From the NCBI GenBank assembly GCA_022819825.1, contig JAJEGM010000038.1, forward strand, positions 1 through 64,000: a stretch of DNA of 64,000 nucleotides, given 5' to 3'. The notes beneath the pieces are model-generated. The model searched no databases and had not been told where the DNA came from. It was given only the letters and a program-made list of their open reading frames with translations. How positions within the stretch are numbered: the stretch's first letter is position 1; every line of letters begins with the position of its first letter. This DNA is from Acidimicrobiia bacterium. GTDB lineage: Bacteria > Actinomycetota > Acidimicrobiia > Acidimicrobiales > Bin134. Both the position numbers and the translations under genes were made by a program. Shown piece by piece: positions 42,999 to 50,608 of the stretch.

Positions 42999-43417
42999 GC
43001 GAGATCCTGCAACCCCAGTCGCCCGGCATCCCCCTGCCGGTGCCCACGATCTATTCCCAGTCCTACTGGGACGGCTGCCAGGTGGGCGAGCTGCGCTTTC
43101 AGCGGTGCCAAGACTGCGGTGCCATCACCATGGACCCGGCCCCGGCCTGCTCGGCCTGCTTCTCGGAGAACCTCGAATGGGAGGTCAGCACCGGCCTCGG
43201 CGAGGTGTACTCGTGGACCACCGTGTGGCGCCCCCAAACCCCCGCATTCACCGTCCCCTACGTGGCCGTGATCGTCACCCTCGACGAAGGCTTCTGGCTG
43301 TTGGCCAACATCATCAACTGCCCCGTAGACGCCGTCCACGTCGGAATGCGAGTAAAGACAACCTTCGTCGAATTGAGCGACGAGATCACCCTGCCCTATT
43401 TCGAGCCGGTTGAGTAG
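42995..43417 (+). CDS. DUF35 zinc-ribbon/OB-fold protein
   Basis: A 140-residue protein with RCQDCGAITMDPAPACSACF, the N-terminal zinc rubredoxin-like knuckle, and then an OB fold with GEVYSWTTVWRP and VTLDEGFWLLANI. DUF35 proteins bind acyl-CoA and partner with thiolase-like enzymes. Overlap with the thiolase (ATGA) strongly suggests a complex. It ends directly next to a convergent cation transporter gene. Confidence 0.86.
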   Translation: MSEILQPQSPGIPLPVPTIYSQSYWDGCQVGELRFQRCQDCGAITMDPAPACSACFSENLEWEVSTGLGEVYSWTTVWRPQTPAFTVPYVAVIVTLDEGFWLLANIINCPVDAVHVGMRVKTTFVELSDEITLPYFEPVE

Positions 43418-44320
43418 CTAACCGGAGGGCTCCAGATAAACGTGGGTGGCGGCGGGGACGGCGGCGCGCAGGCGCGCCTCTACCGCCGCGATGGCCGCGG
43501 GCATATGGTCGCCGGATAAGTCATCGGCGAAGTCCACTTCGACGGCCACCAGCAACTCCTCGGGGCCGAGGTGCTGGGTGCGGAGGTCAACCACCCGGTC
43601 GATTTCGGGCGAGTCGTCTAACGCTGCCCGCAGACGGGCTCGGTCTTCTTCGGTGGCGCTCTCGCCGATGAGCAGGCTCTTCATCTCGATGGCCAGCACG
43701 ATGGCGATGATCCCCAGCAGCACGCCGATCACCAGGGTGCCCACCCCGTCCCAGCGGGGCTCGCCGGTGACCTCGGCTAGCACCACGGCAATCAGTGCGA
43801 ACACCAAGCCGAACATGGCCCCGAGGTCTTCCAGCAGCACCACGGGCAGCTCGGGAGTGCGGGAGCGGCGGATGAACGTGCCCCAGGAGAGCTTGCCCCG
43901 CACCTTGTTGGATTCCACGATGGCGGTGCGAAACGACAGCGACTCGACCACGATGCCGAAGATCAGAATGCCGATGGCCACCCAGAGCGACTCCAGCTCG
44001 TGGGGGTGGCGCACCTTCTCAATGCCCTCGTTGATGGCGAACAGCGCGCCCAAGGTGAACAGGATGATCGACACCACGAACGACCAGAAGTACCGCTCTC
44101 GCCCGTAGCCGAAGGGATGGCGGGGGGTGGGATCCCGCTTGGACAGGCGGCCGCCCAAGAGCAGGAGGGCCTGGTTGCCGGTGTCGGCGCACGAGTGGAC
44201 TCCTTCGGCCAGCATGGAGGCCGACCGGGTGACGGCGAATCCCACGAACTTGGCGATGGCGATGGCCAGGTTGGCGAAGAGCGCAGCCAATACTGCTTTG
44301 GTCCCACCTCCTGCGGCCAT
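43418..44320 (-). CDS. Cation diffusion facilitator (CDF) family transporter
   Basis: About 300 residues from ATG 44320 with six predicted membrane helices. The metal-binding HSCADTGNQ (His-x-x-x-Asp) sits in helix 2, and LEDLGAMFGL marks helix 5 with Asp. A cytoplasmic C-terminal domain with VDLRTQHLGPEELLVAVEVDF follows. It should export Zn, Mn or similar ions in exchange for protons. The reading frame extends about 100 codons further upstream without family character; those codons overlap the divergent crotonase gene. Confidence 0.85.
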   Translation of the reverse strand: MAAGGGTKAVLAALFANLAIAIAKFVGFAVTRSASMLAEGVHSCADTGNQALLLLGGRLSKRDPTPRHPFGYGRERYFWSFVVSIILFTLGALFAINEGIEKVRHPHELESLWVAIGILIFGIVVESLSFRTAIVESNKVRGKLSWGTFIRRSRTPELPVVLLEDLGAMFGLVFALIAVVLAEVTGEPRWDGVGTLVIGVLLGIIAIVLAIEMKSLLIGESATEEDRARLRAALDDSPEIDRVVDLRTQHLGPEELLVAVEVDFADDLSGDHMPAAIAAVEARLRAAVPAATHVYLEPSG

Positions 44321-44349
44321 GCCCCAATGGGTAGCACACCGCAGGCGGG

Positions 44350-44355
44350 TAGTCT
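44350..44355 (+). promoter_or_regulatory. Candidate -10 box of the crotonase gene
   Basis: TAGTCT lies seven bases before ATG 44363 and 30 bases from the divergent transporter start. This would give a leaderless transcript. No -35 element is evident. Confidence 0.35.
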
Positions 44356-44362
44356 CAGTTCC

Positions 44363-45136
44363 ATGTTCAGCATTGGGATCAACGGTCCGGTGGCCCGGAT
44401 CACCCTGGCCAACCCGCAGCGGCGCAACGCGCTGAGCCTGGAGCTGATGCAGCACCTCACCGAAGCACTGCGCGAGCTGGGGGAGAAGACCGACGTTGGG
44501 GCGATTGTGATCGCCGCTGAGGGACCCGCGTTTTCCGCTGGTCACGACCTGTCGGAGATGGTGGACCGGGATCCCGAGTTCTACGACGATCTGTTTGAGG
44601 CCTGCACCGAGCTGATGGACGCGGTTCACGCCGTGCCCCAGCCGGTGATCGCCGAAGTGGACGGGGTGGCCACTGCCGCCGGTTGCCAGTTGGTGGCGGC
44701 CTGCGATCTGGCCGTGGCCTCCACTGAATCGACCTTCGCCACTCCCGGCGTGCGCATCGGCCTGTTCTGCTCAACTCCGATGGTGCCCATCTCCCGGGCG
44801 GTGGGGCGCAAACGGTCCATGGAGATGCTGCTCACCGGCGAGCCCATCGACGCGGCCACTGCCGCGGAGTGGGGCTTGGTGAATCGGGTAGTGCCCCCTG
44901 AACAACTTCGGGATGAGGTCGACAAGCTGGCCGCCCAGATCACCCGGTACAGCGACGAAACCATCGCCATCGGCAAGCAGGCGTTCTACCGCCAGCTCGA
45001 CTGCGGCGAGCCCGAGGCCTACGACCTGACCCGAGAGGTGATGGCGGCCAACGCCGCCACCGCCGATGCCCAAGAGGGCATCGATGCCTTCTTGACCAAG
45101 CGCTCCCCGTCGTGGTCGGGCCGCCAAGGGAGCTAA
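44363..45136 (+). CDS. Enoyl-CoA hydratase/isomerase family protein
   Basis: A 257-residue crotonase starting MFSIGINGPVARITLANPQR. Oxyanion strands are FSAGHDLSEM and VATAAGCQLVAACD, and TPGVRIGLFCSTP carries the region where Glu is usual but shows Gly/Val here. The missing Glu suggests that the reaction is not a simple hydration (perhaps isomerase or lyase). The family (ECHD3-like) assignment is firm, the reaction is not. A MaoC-type gene follows 10 bases later. Confidence 0.83.
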   Translation: MFSIGINGPVARITLANPQRRNALSLELMQHLTEALRELGEKTDVGAIVIAAEGPAFSAGHDLSEMVDRDPEFYDDLFEACTELMDAVHAVPQPVIAEVDGVATAAGCQLVAACDLAVASTESTFATPGVRIGLFCSTPMVPISRAVGRKRSMEMLLTGEPIDAATAAEWGLVNRVVPPEQLRDEVDKLAAQITRYSDETIAIGKQAFYRQLDCGEPEAYDLTREVMAANAATADAQEGIDAFLTKRSPSWSGRQGS

Positions 45137-45146
45137 CTTCCCGCCT

Positions 45147-45605
45147 ATGGGAACTGTCTTTGCCACTGTTGATGATCTGCCCGCCGCCGTCGGCCAGCAC
45201 TTGGGGTGGAGCGACTGGATGGAGATCACCCAAGAGCGGGTGAACCAATTCGCCGACGCCACCGGAGACCACCAGTGGATCCACATCGACCCCGAGCGGG
45301 CCGCCGCCGAGAGCCCGTACGGCGCCACCATCGCCCACGGCTACCTCACGCTCTCGCTCACCAACATGTTCCTGCCCAGCCTGATCACCGTGGAGCAGAT
45401 CTCTATGGGAATCAACTACGGCGTCAACAAGGTGCGGTTCCCCGCCCCCGTCCCGGTGGGCTCGCGCGTCCGGGTGGGCGCCGAGCTCAGCTCGGTGGAC
45501 GAGATCACCGGCGGCGTGCAAGCCGTCATCACCATCACCGTGGAAGTCGAGGACAGCCCCAAACCAGCCTGCGTAGTGGAGAGCCTCACCCGCTACATGC
45601 GCTGA
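45147..45605 (+). CDS. MaoC-type (R)-specific enoyl-CoA hydratase
   Basis: A 152-residue single hot-dog dehydratase. The active-site motif is ATGDHQWIHIDPERA (Asp and His), then AHGYLTLSL. It hydrates a 2-enoyl-CoA to a (3R)-hydroxyacyl-CoA. It starts 10 bases after the crotonase stop and is surely cotranscribed with it. Length and motifs are normal. Confidence 0.87.
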   Translation: MGTVFATVDDLPAAVGQHLGWSDWMEITQERVNQFADATGDHQWIHIDPERAAAESPYGATIAHGYLTLSLTNMFLPSLITVEQISMGINYGVNKVRFPAPVPVGSRVRVGAELSSVDEITGGVQAVITITVEVEDSPKPACVVESLTRYMR

Positions 45606-45627
45606 GCCCGGTTGCGACGAGGGCCGG

Positions 45628-45633
45628 TAGAGT
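45628..45633 (+). promoter_or_regulatory. Candidate -10 box of map
   Basis: TAGAGT ends nine bases before ATG 45643, and no Shine-Dalgarno is present. The transcript would be leaderless or nearly so. The -35 region is not recognisable. Confidence 0.35.
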
Positions 45634-45642
45634 TAGCGGGCG

Positions 45643-46584
45643 ATGGCGAAGCGTAAGAGGTCGCGGACTGCGACGTTGGAGCGTGTGCCGATTTCGGATC
45701 CTCCGGTGCGGCCAGGGCTGGTGGGGCCGCGGCGGCGGGTGCCTCGGGAGATTGAGCGACCTCCGTATGCCCGTACGGGGGAGCCGGGGGCTGCGACTTC
45801 GTCTGCGGTGCGCAGTTCCGAAGAGATCGAAGCCATGCGCAAGGCCGGACGGATGGCTGCCGAGGTGCTGCTGTTCGCTGGGAAGCTGGTGGCCCCAGGG
45901 GTGACCACCGACAGCATCGACGCCGAGGTTCACGACGAGATCGTGCGCCGGGGGGCCTATCCCAGCCCGCTCAACTACCGGGGCTATCCCAAGTCGGTGT
46001 GTACGTCGATCAACGAGGTCATCTGCCACGGCATTCCCGACAGCCGAGCGCTGGCCGACGGCGACATCGTCAACATCGACGTCACCGTGTTCCTCGACAG
46101 TGTCCACGGTGACACCTCGGTGACATTCGAGGTCGGAGAGGTAGACGACCACTCCCGCTTGCTGGTTCGGGAGACCCGGGCCGCCATGTACCTGGGCATC
46201 GGCGCGGTTCGGAACGGAGCGGCGGTAAACGCCATCGGCCGGGCCATCGAAACCCATGCCCGCGCCCATCGGCTTGGCGTGGTGAGAGAGTTCATCGGCC
46301 ACGGAGTCGGCACCGAATTCCACTCCGGGTTGCAGATCCCCCACTACTACGAACGCAGTCACAACACACCTCTGGAAACCGGGATGACGTTCACCATCGA
46401 GCCGATGCTCACGCTGGGTTCCCCCGACCTCTACCTGTGGGACGACCAGTGGACCGCGGTTACTGCCGACCAGCGACGCAGCGCCCAGTTCGAACACACC
46501 TTGCTGTGTCACGACGACGGGGCGGAGATCCTCACCCGCACCCCGGCCGGAGAGGGCGCCGCCGAGGTTTACACCAAAGAGTGA
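45643..46584 (+). CDS. map: Methionine aminopeptidase type I with N-terminal extension
   Basis: A 313-residue enzyme removing N-terminal Met from new proteins. Metal ligands are visible: two Asp in NIDVTVFLDSVHGDTS, His in FIGHGVG, Glu in TIEPML and Glu in AQFEHTL. The catalytic domain begins near residue 57. The first 56 residues are basic and Pro-rich (PVRPGLVGPRRRVP), like the PxxP-containing extension of mycobacterial MetAP1c that contacts the ribosome. The gene follows the MaoC gene by 37 bases. Confidence 0.92.
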   Translation: MAKRKRSRTATLERVPISDPPVRPGLVGPRRRVPREIERPPYARTGEPGAATSSAVRSSEEIEAMRKAGRMAAEVLLFAGKLVAPGVTTDSIDAEVHDEIVRRGAYPSPLNYRGYPKSVCTSINEVICHGIPDSRALADGDIVNIDVTVFLDSVHGDTSVTFEVGEVDDHSRLLVRETRAAMYLGIGAVRNGAAVNAIGRAIETHARAHRLGVVREFIGHGVGTEFHSGLQIPHYYERSHNTPLETGMTFTIEPMLTLGSPDLYLWDDQWTAVTADQRRSAQFEHTLLCHDDGAEILTRTPAGEGAAEVYTKE

Positions 46585-46632
46585 GCCACCTCGGTATTCG
46601 CTGAGCGTCGCTCTTCTTGTCAAGATGGGGCC

Positions 46633-47061
46633 ATGGCACTTCCCGTTGAAGACATCCTGGCCATCCAGAAGCTGGCCGCCGACTACAACCACCTGATCGA
46701 CAGCGGCTCAGCCGAGGCATGGGCCCAACTGTTCGTGCCCGACGGCACGCTGGAGTTCGGCATGCCCGAAGGGGTGAAGGGACACGAGGACTTGGTTGCC
46801 TTCGCGGCGGCGATCAACCCGGCCACCCGCCATGTGATCAGCAACCTGTCCATCGATGGGCAGGGCGACGAAGCGGTGGCCAACGTGTACTTGGAGGTGT
46901 ATTACACCGCACCTCCTGGAGAGCCTCGAGAGCTGATCATCACCGGTGTGTACCGCGACGCGTTGCGCAAAGAGGATGGGCGGTGGCGCTACGTGTCCCG
47001 CCAGATGATGCCCGACCTGGGCGAATGGGCGCCTGCTCCCGACACCGTGGCCGGGCTCTAA
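46633..47061 (+). CDS. SnoaL-like (NTF2-fold) protein
   Basis: A 142-residue protein. IQKLAADYNHLIDSG, WAQLFVPDGTLEFGM and a final RWRYVSRQM fit the cone-shaped NTF2 fold used by cyclases, dehydratases and isomerases of polyketide or steroid metabolism. A catalytic Tyr/His/Asp set is possible but not provable here. A CAAGAT box lies just before the ATG. It overlaps the convergent DegV gene by four bases at the 3' end. Confidence 0.8.
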   Translation: MALPVEDILAIQKLAADYNHLIDSGSAEAWAQLFVPDGTLEFGMPEGVKGHEDLVAFAAAINPATRHVISNLSIDGQGDEAVANVYLEVYYTAPPGEPRELIITGVYRDALRKEDGRWRYVSRQMMPDLGEWAPAPDTVAGL

Positions 47062-47882
47062 TCCCAGTACCAGGCCAAGCCGCGCACGCCAGTGCCGGAG
47101 TTGATCATCATTGCCTGGCCGAATTGGCTGATGAAGGCGTAGGCAGGCTGCACTTCGGCGGTGACATCTTCCAGTAGTTCCACGGCCCTCTCGGGGACTT
47201 CGGCGTGAAGGCTGACCAGGTGCAGTTGGGCGTCGCCGTCTGTGGGACGGGTGCGTCGCCAGAGGTTCAAGAGGCGCTGGTGGGCCGCTTCATCGCTGAG
47301 CGCCGGACGAAGGCGGCGGATCACCGCGTCGTGAATATCGAACATGGGGCGCAGTCCGATGAGATTGCCGGCCCGCCCTGCCAAACCCGGCACGCGGCCG
47401 CTGCGGATCAGCTGGTCGAGGTTGGCCAGAGCCCCTACCAGCTTCACCTGCTTGGCCACAGCTTCAGCCCTGGCCACCACCTCGTCGAGCGTCGCGCCGG
47501 CCCGGGCCGCCCGGGCCGCGGCCACCGTCACCAGTCCCTGACCGCCGGCTGCGGTTCGGCTGTCTACCACCGCCACCGGCCCGGCCGCGCTCTTGGAGGC
47601 CAGCACGGCTGACTGATGGGTGATGCTCAGGGTCGAGGTCACGGTTACAACGACCACCCCGTCGCCCTGGTCTTGGTCCGCGATGGCCTGAACAAAAGCG
47701 CCCGGAGGAGGACCCGAGGACGAGTGGGTCTTGGCGGCCAGGATCTCCTCAGTGTCGAGCTCGCCGTCGGCCACTGTTCGGCCGTCCACGGTGATCATGA
47801 GCGGGACCACTGCGATGTCCCAGGCCGCCCGCACCTCCTCTGGGAGCGCCGCGGTGCTGTCGGTGACGATGCCGACGGTCAC
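47058..47882 (-). CDS. DegV-family fatty-acid-binding protein
   Basis: About 274 residues starting VTVGIVTDSTAALP. The DegV hallmarks are SSGPPPGAF and the VDSRTAAGGQGLVTVAA stretch. Relatives bind a fatty acid and hand it to fatty acid kinase FakA. GTG 47882 overlaps the MFS stop by four bases (GTGA), so the long frame further upstream is not used. With the MFS transporter and the PlsY-like acyltransferase gene upstream, a lipid-related operon is plausible. Confidence 0.85.
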   Translation of the reverse strand: MTVGIVTDSTAALPEEVRAAWDIAVVPLMITVDGRTVADGELDTEEILAAKTHSSSGPPPGAFVQAIADQDQGDGVVVVTVTSTLSITHQSAVLASKSAAGPVAVVDSRTAAGGQGLVTVAAARAARAGATLDEVVARAEAVAKQVKLVGALANLDQLIRSGRVPGLAGRAGNLIGLRPMFDIHDAVIRRLRPALSDEAAHQRLLNLWRRTRPTDGDAQLHLVSLHAEVPERAVELLEDVTAEVQPAYAFISQFGQAMMINSGTGVRGLAWYWD

Positions 47883-49141
47883 TCGCGGGCCTTTTCGACA
47901 TCGACGTCGAGAATCGGCCGGACGGTGGCGGCCGAGGCCAGCACCAGCAGGCCCGATGCCAGCAGCACCGACCGGGTGCCGGGCAGCCCGGCCCCGTTCA
48001 GCCCGTCGCCGATGGCTCCCGCCCCCAGCGCGGCCGCTCCCAGCCCGATTCGGATCACCACGTGGAAGGCCGAGAAGGCCAGCACCCGTTCCTCTTCGCG
48101 GGGAATCTGGGCTTGGAGCGCGCTCATCCCCGACGTGAGGGCCACGGTGGCTCCGGCCCCGAACCCGGCGGCACCGAGGAAGGTCAGCCACACCGTCGGG
48201 CTCTGGCTCATCAGCGCCACCAACGCCCCCATTGCCAGCGCTCCCCTTCGGGTGAGGACCAGCAAATCCACATGGCGAGACCTATGGGTGAGCGCCAGGC
48301 CAATACCCGCTCCCGCGCCGAACAACACGATGAGCACGCCATATTCGATGTCGGACGCCTCCAACTCCTCTTGCACCAGTTTGATGCCCAGCGAGAACAG
48401 GGCTCCCAGCCCAACGGCGGCCGCAGCGGTGGCGGGCAAAACCCTGCGCACCAGCGGCACCGACCAGGCATCGCGCAGCCGACTGGGGGAAATGGATATT
48501 TCGCTGTCAGAGATAGCGGCGCGGTCCGGGATTGCCTGAGGGGAGGGTTCCCGACTTTGAAGTCCACCGAGGGCTCGGGCGATGAAGAAGGCGGAAACAC
48601 CGAAGGTGAGCGCGTCGATCCAGAAGACGAGGGCGTAGGGGTGCGATCCCAGCCAGCCATCGTCGAGCGGAAGCGCGGCGAACGCGGCGAACAGGCCCGC
48701 GCCAATCGGGATGTTGCCGTACGACGATCCCATCATGGCGGCGTTGGCCAGCGGCAGGTCGGACTCGTCCACCAGATCGGGGACGGAGGAGTCTCGAGAG
48801 GCCAGGAACACCACGCTGGGGGCCTCCAGTGCGAACGCCCACAAGTACACCCACCACAGCTCTTGCACGAAGGGGACCACCGCGATCATCCCGGCCCGCA
48901 GCAGATCCATGGTGATCATGGTTCGCCGCCGATCCCACCGGTTCACCAGCTTGGCGGCCAGCGTCCCGCCCAGGGCCGCGGGAATGAGCCGGAAGGCGAG
49001 AATGCCGCCCACCGCGGCGGCAGAATCGCTCAAATGGTCTACCAGCGCCATGAGGGCGAAGGTGCCCATCCAGTCGCCCAGCGCGGACGCACCCTGTCCG
49101 ACGAGAAGACGACGAAAGCCGACCTGGGTGCGAAGGCTCAA
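47879..49141 (-). CDS. Major facilitator superfamily transporter
   Basis: A 420-residue membrane protein with about 12 hydrophobic segments. VGQGASALGDWMGTFAL at the start and NRWDRRRTMITMD after helix 2 (loop with basic residues) are typical of MFS efflux pumps of the macrolide type. It starts with TTG 49141 and lacks a clear Shine-Dalgarno. It overlaps the DegV gene by four bases and follows the PlsY-like gene by 37. The transported compound is unknown. Confidence 0.83.
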   Translation of the reverse strand: MSLRTQVGFRRLLVGQGASALGDWMGTFALMALVDHLSDSAAAVGGILAFRLIPAALGGTLAAKLVNRWDRRRTMITMDLLRAGMIAVVPFVQELWWVYLWAFALEAPSVVFLASRDSSVPDLVDESDLPLANAAMMGSSYGNIPIGAGLFAAFAALPLDDGWLGSHPYALVFWIDALTFGVSAFFIARALGGLQSREPSPQAIPDRAAISDSEISISPSRLRDAWSVPLVRRVLPATAAAAVGLGALFSLGIKLVQEELEASDIEYGVLIVLFGAGAGIGLALTHRSRHVDLLVLTRRGALAMGALVALMSQSPTVWLTFLGAAGFGAGATVALTSGMSALQAQIPREEERVLAFSAFHVVIRIGLGAAALGAGAIGDGLNGAGLPGTRSVLLASGLLVLASAATVRPILDVDVEKARE

Positions 49142-49178
49142 GGTTCTCGGGTCAGTAGACCGGCGAGGACTACAAGAA

Positions 49179-49805
49179 TCAAGGGTTGGTGGGGGTAGCT
49201 CCGACCCAGCTGTCGTTGTCGAAAACCAGTCGGTGGGCGGCGGCCTTCAGGCGATTGGGGGCTGGCAGCGGATTATTTCCCAGAACGCGCTTAATCAATA
49301 TGGGGATGATGATCACGGTGGTGGCGATGGCGGCTTGGCCGTCGGCCACCAGGAGCATGAATGGGGGCAGAGCGGGCATGGTGATGAACACCACCAGCCC
49401 GGTATGGCGCAAGATGCGGCCCAGGGCCAGCCCGCCGAGCAAGAACAGGGCCGCGGGCCAGGCGATGACCGCGAACGCCCCCAATGCCGGTGAGAGCCCT
49501 CGGCCGCCTGCACCATTGAGGAACATCGACCAGTTGTGGCCGATGACCGACACAGCTCCCGCGAATGCCATCAGGAGCCAGCGGTCTCCGGCCAAGAACG
49601 GCCCTAAAGCACCCTTTCCCACGTCGAGCAGCCCACCCACTACCAAGGGGATGAATCCAGTGACTCGGTAGAGGCCGGTGCCCGACACCGTGCCGGTACC
49701 CACTTCGCGCAGATCCGTCCTGGCCAGCGATTGGGCAATCATGTAGGAGAAGGGAACCGCACCGGCCGCAAAGGCCACGATGAGCACCAGCGTCCCCCAC
49801 ATCAT
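49179..49805 (-). CDS. plsY: PlsY-like glycerol-3-phosphate acyltransferase with altered motif
   Basis: About 208 residues with several membrane helices. AGAVPFSYMIAQ, REVGTGTVSGTGLYRVTG and GHNWSMFLNGAGGRGLSP match the three conserved PlsY regions in order. The first active-site motif, normally GSGNxGATN, reads GTGTVSGTG, and the usual KGGKG reads AGGRG. It may therefore be a divergent member. Two adjacent ATGs (49805, 49802) are likely starts; an in-frame ATG 39 bases earlier is less likely. Confidence 0.7.
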   Translation of the reverse strand: MMWGTLVLIVAFAAGAVPFSYMIAQSLARTDLREVGTGTVSGTGLYRVTGFIPLVVGGLLDVGKGALGPFLAGDRWLLMAFAGAVSVIGHNWSMFLNGAGGRGLSPALGAFAVIAWPAALFLLGGLALGRILRHTGLVVFITMPALPPFMLLVADGQAAIATTVIIIPILIKRVLGNNPLPAPNRLKAAAHRLVFDNDSWVGATPTNP

Positions 49806-49909
49806 CGTTAGAGATTCTGCCCCATGCCAGGGCTGCTTTGCCACAGGTTGGGCAAGAAGGTTCCCTTTAGGCCCGACGATGTAGTTGGGCGTGGCAATAT
49901 GGGGCCGAG

Positions 49910-50572
49910 ATGAGTTCCGGTGAACGAACCCGCTTGTTGTTGATCCGCCACGGCGAATCGGAGGTAACCGTTAAGCAGATCATCGGGGGCGATCTGGCTT
50001 GCACGGGTTTGTCGCCGCTGGGCCGCCGTCAGGCCGAAGCCCTCGGAGAGCGGTACATGCAGGGCTATGAGCCCAAAGTGGATGCACTGTGGGCGAGCAC
50101 GCTGCCCCGGGCGATCGAGACGGCCGATCTGCTGTCTCCATCGCTGGGCGACTTGAAGGTGCATACCCATCCCGACCTGGTGGAACGCCGCCCCGGTGAG
50201 GCCGACGGCGTGGGCTATCAAGAGTTCGGCTCCCTCTTTGAGTGGACCGGCGATTTCCACCCCCACTTGCCCTTGGCGCCCGGCGGGGAGAGCCTGGCCG
50301 CATTCTCCTACCGCACTGGCCAAGCGCTCTATGAGCTGGTTGAGGGCTATCCCGGTACCACCATGATGGTGGTGTGCCATGGCGGAGTAATCGACATCGC
50401 CATGCGGCTGTTTATGGGCCTGGGGATGAATACGCAGTTCGTCCTATGGACCCTCAACACTTCCATCACCGAGTTTGTGACCACCGACGAACCCGGCGTG
50501 TGGCGGCTGGTGCGATACAACGACGCCGCCCATCTGGACGGACTGCCACCCCGCACCGAGCCGGCCGAGTAG
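49910..50572 (+). CDS. Histidine phosphatase (phosphoglycerate mutase-like) family protein
   Basis: A 220-residue protein with the phospho-acceptor motif LLLIRHGESEV, SPLGRRQAEALGERY, a second-His motif in VVCHGGVIDIA and an Arg in STLPRAIET. It is probably a phosphatase acting on a small phosphate ester; mutase activity is less likely. A CAATAT box lies nine bases before the ATG. It is convergent with selD, with 36 bases between. Confidence 0.86.
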   Translation: MSSGERTRLLLIRHGESEVTVKQIIGGDLACTGLSPLGRRQAEALGERYMQGYEPKVDALWASTLPRAIETADLLSPSLGDLKVHTHPDLVERRPGEADGVGYQEFGSLFEWTGDFHPHLPLAPGGESLAAFSYRTGQALYELVEGYPGTTMMVVCHGGVIDIAMRLFMGLGMNTQFVLWTLNTSITEFVTTDEPGVWRLVRYNDAAHLDGLPPRTEPAE

Positions 50573-50608
50573 CCCGACAGCCACCGTTGGCTCGGGCTTA
50601 CTGGCCGG

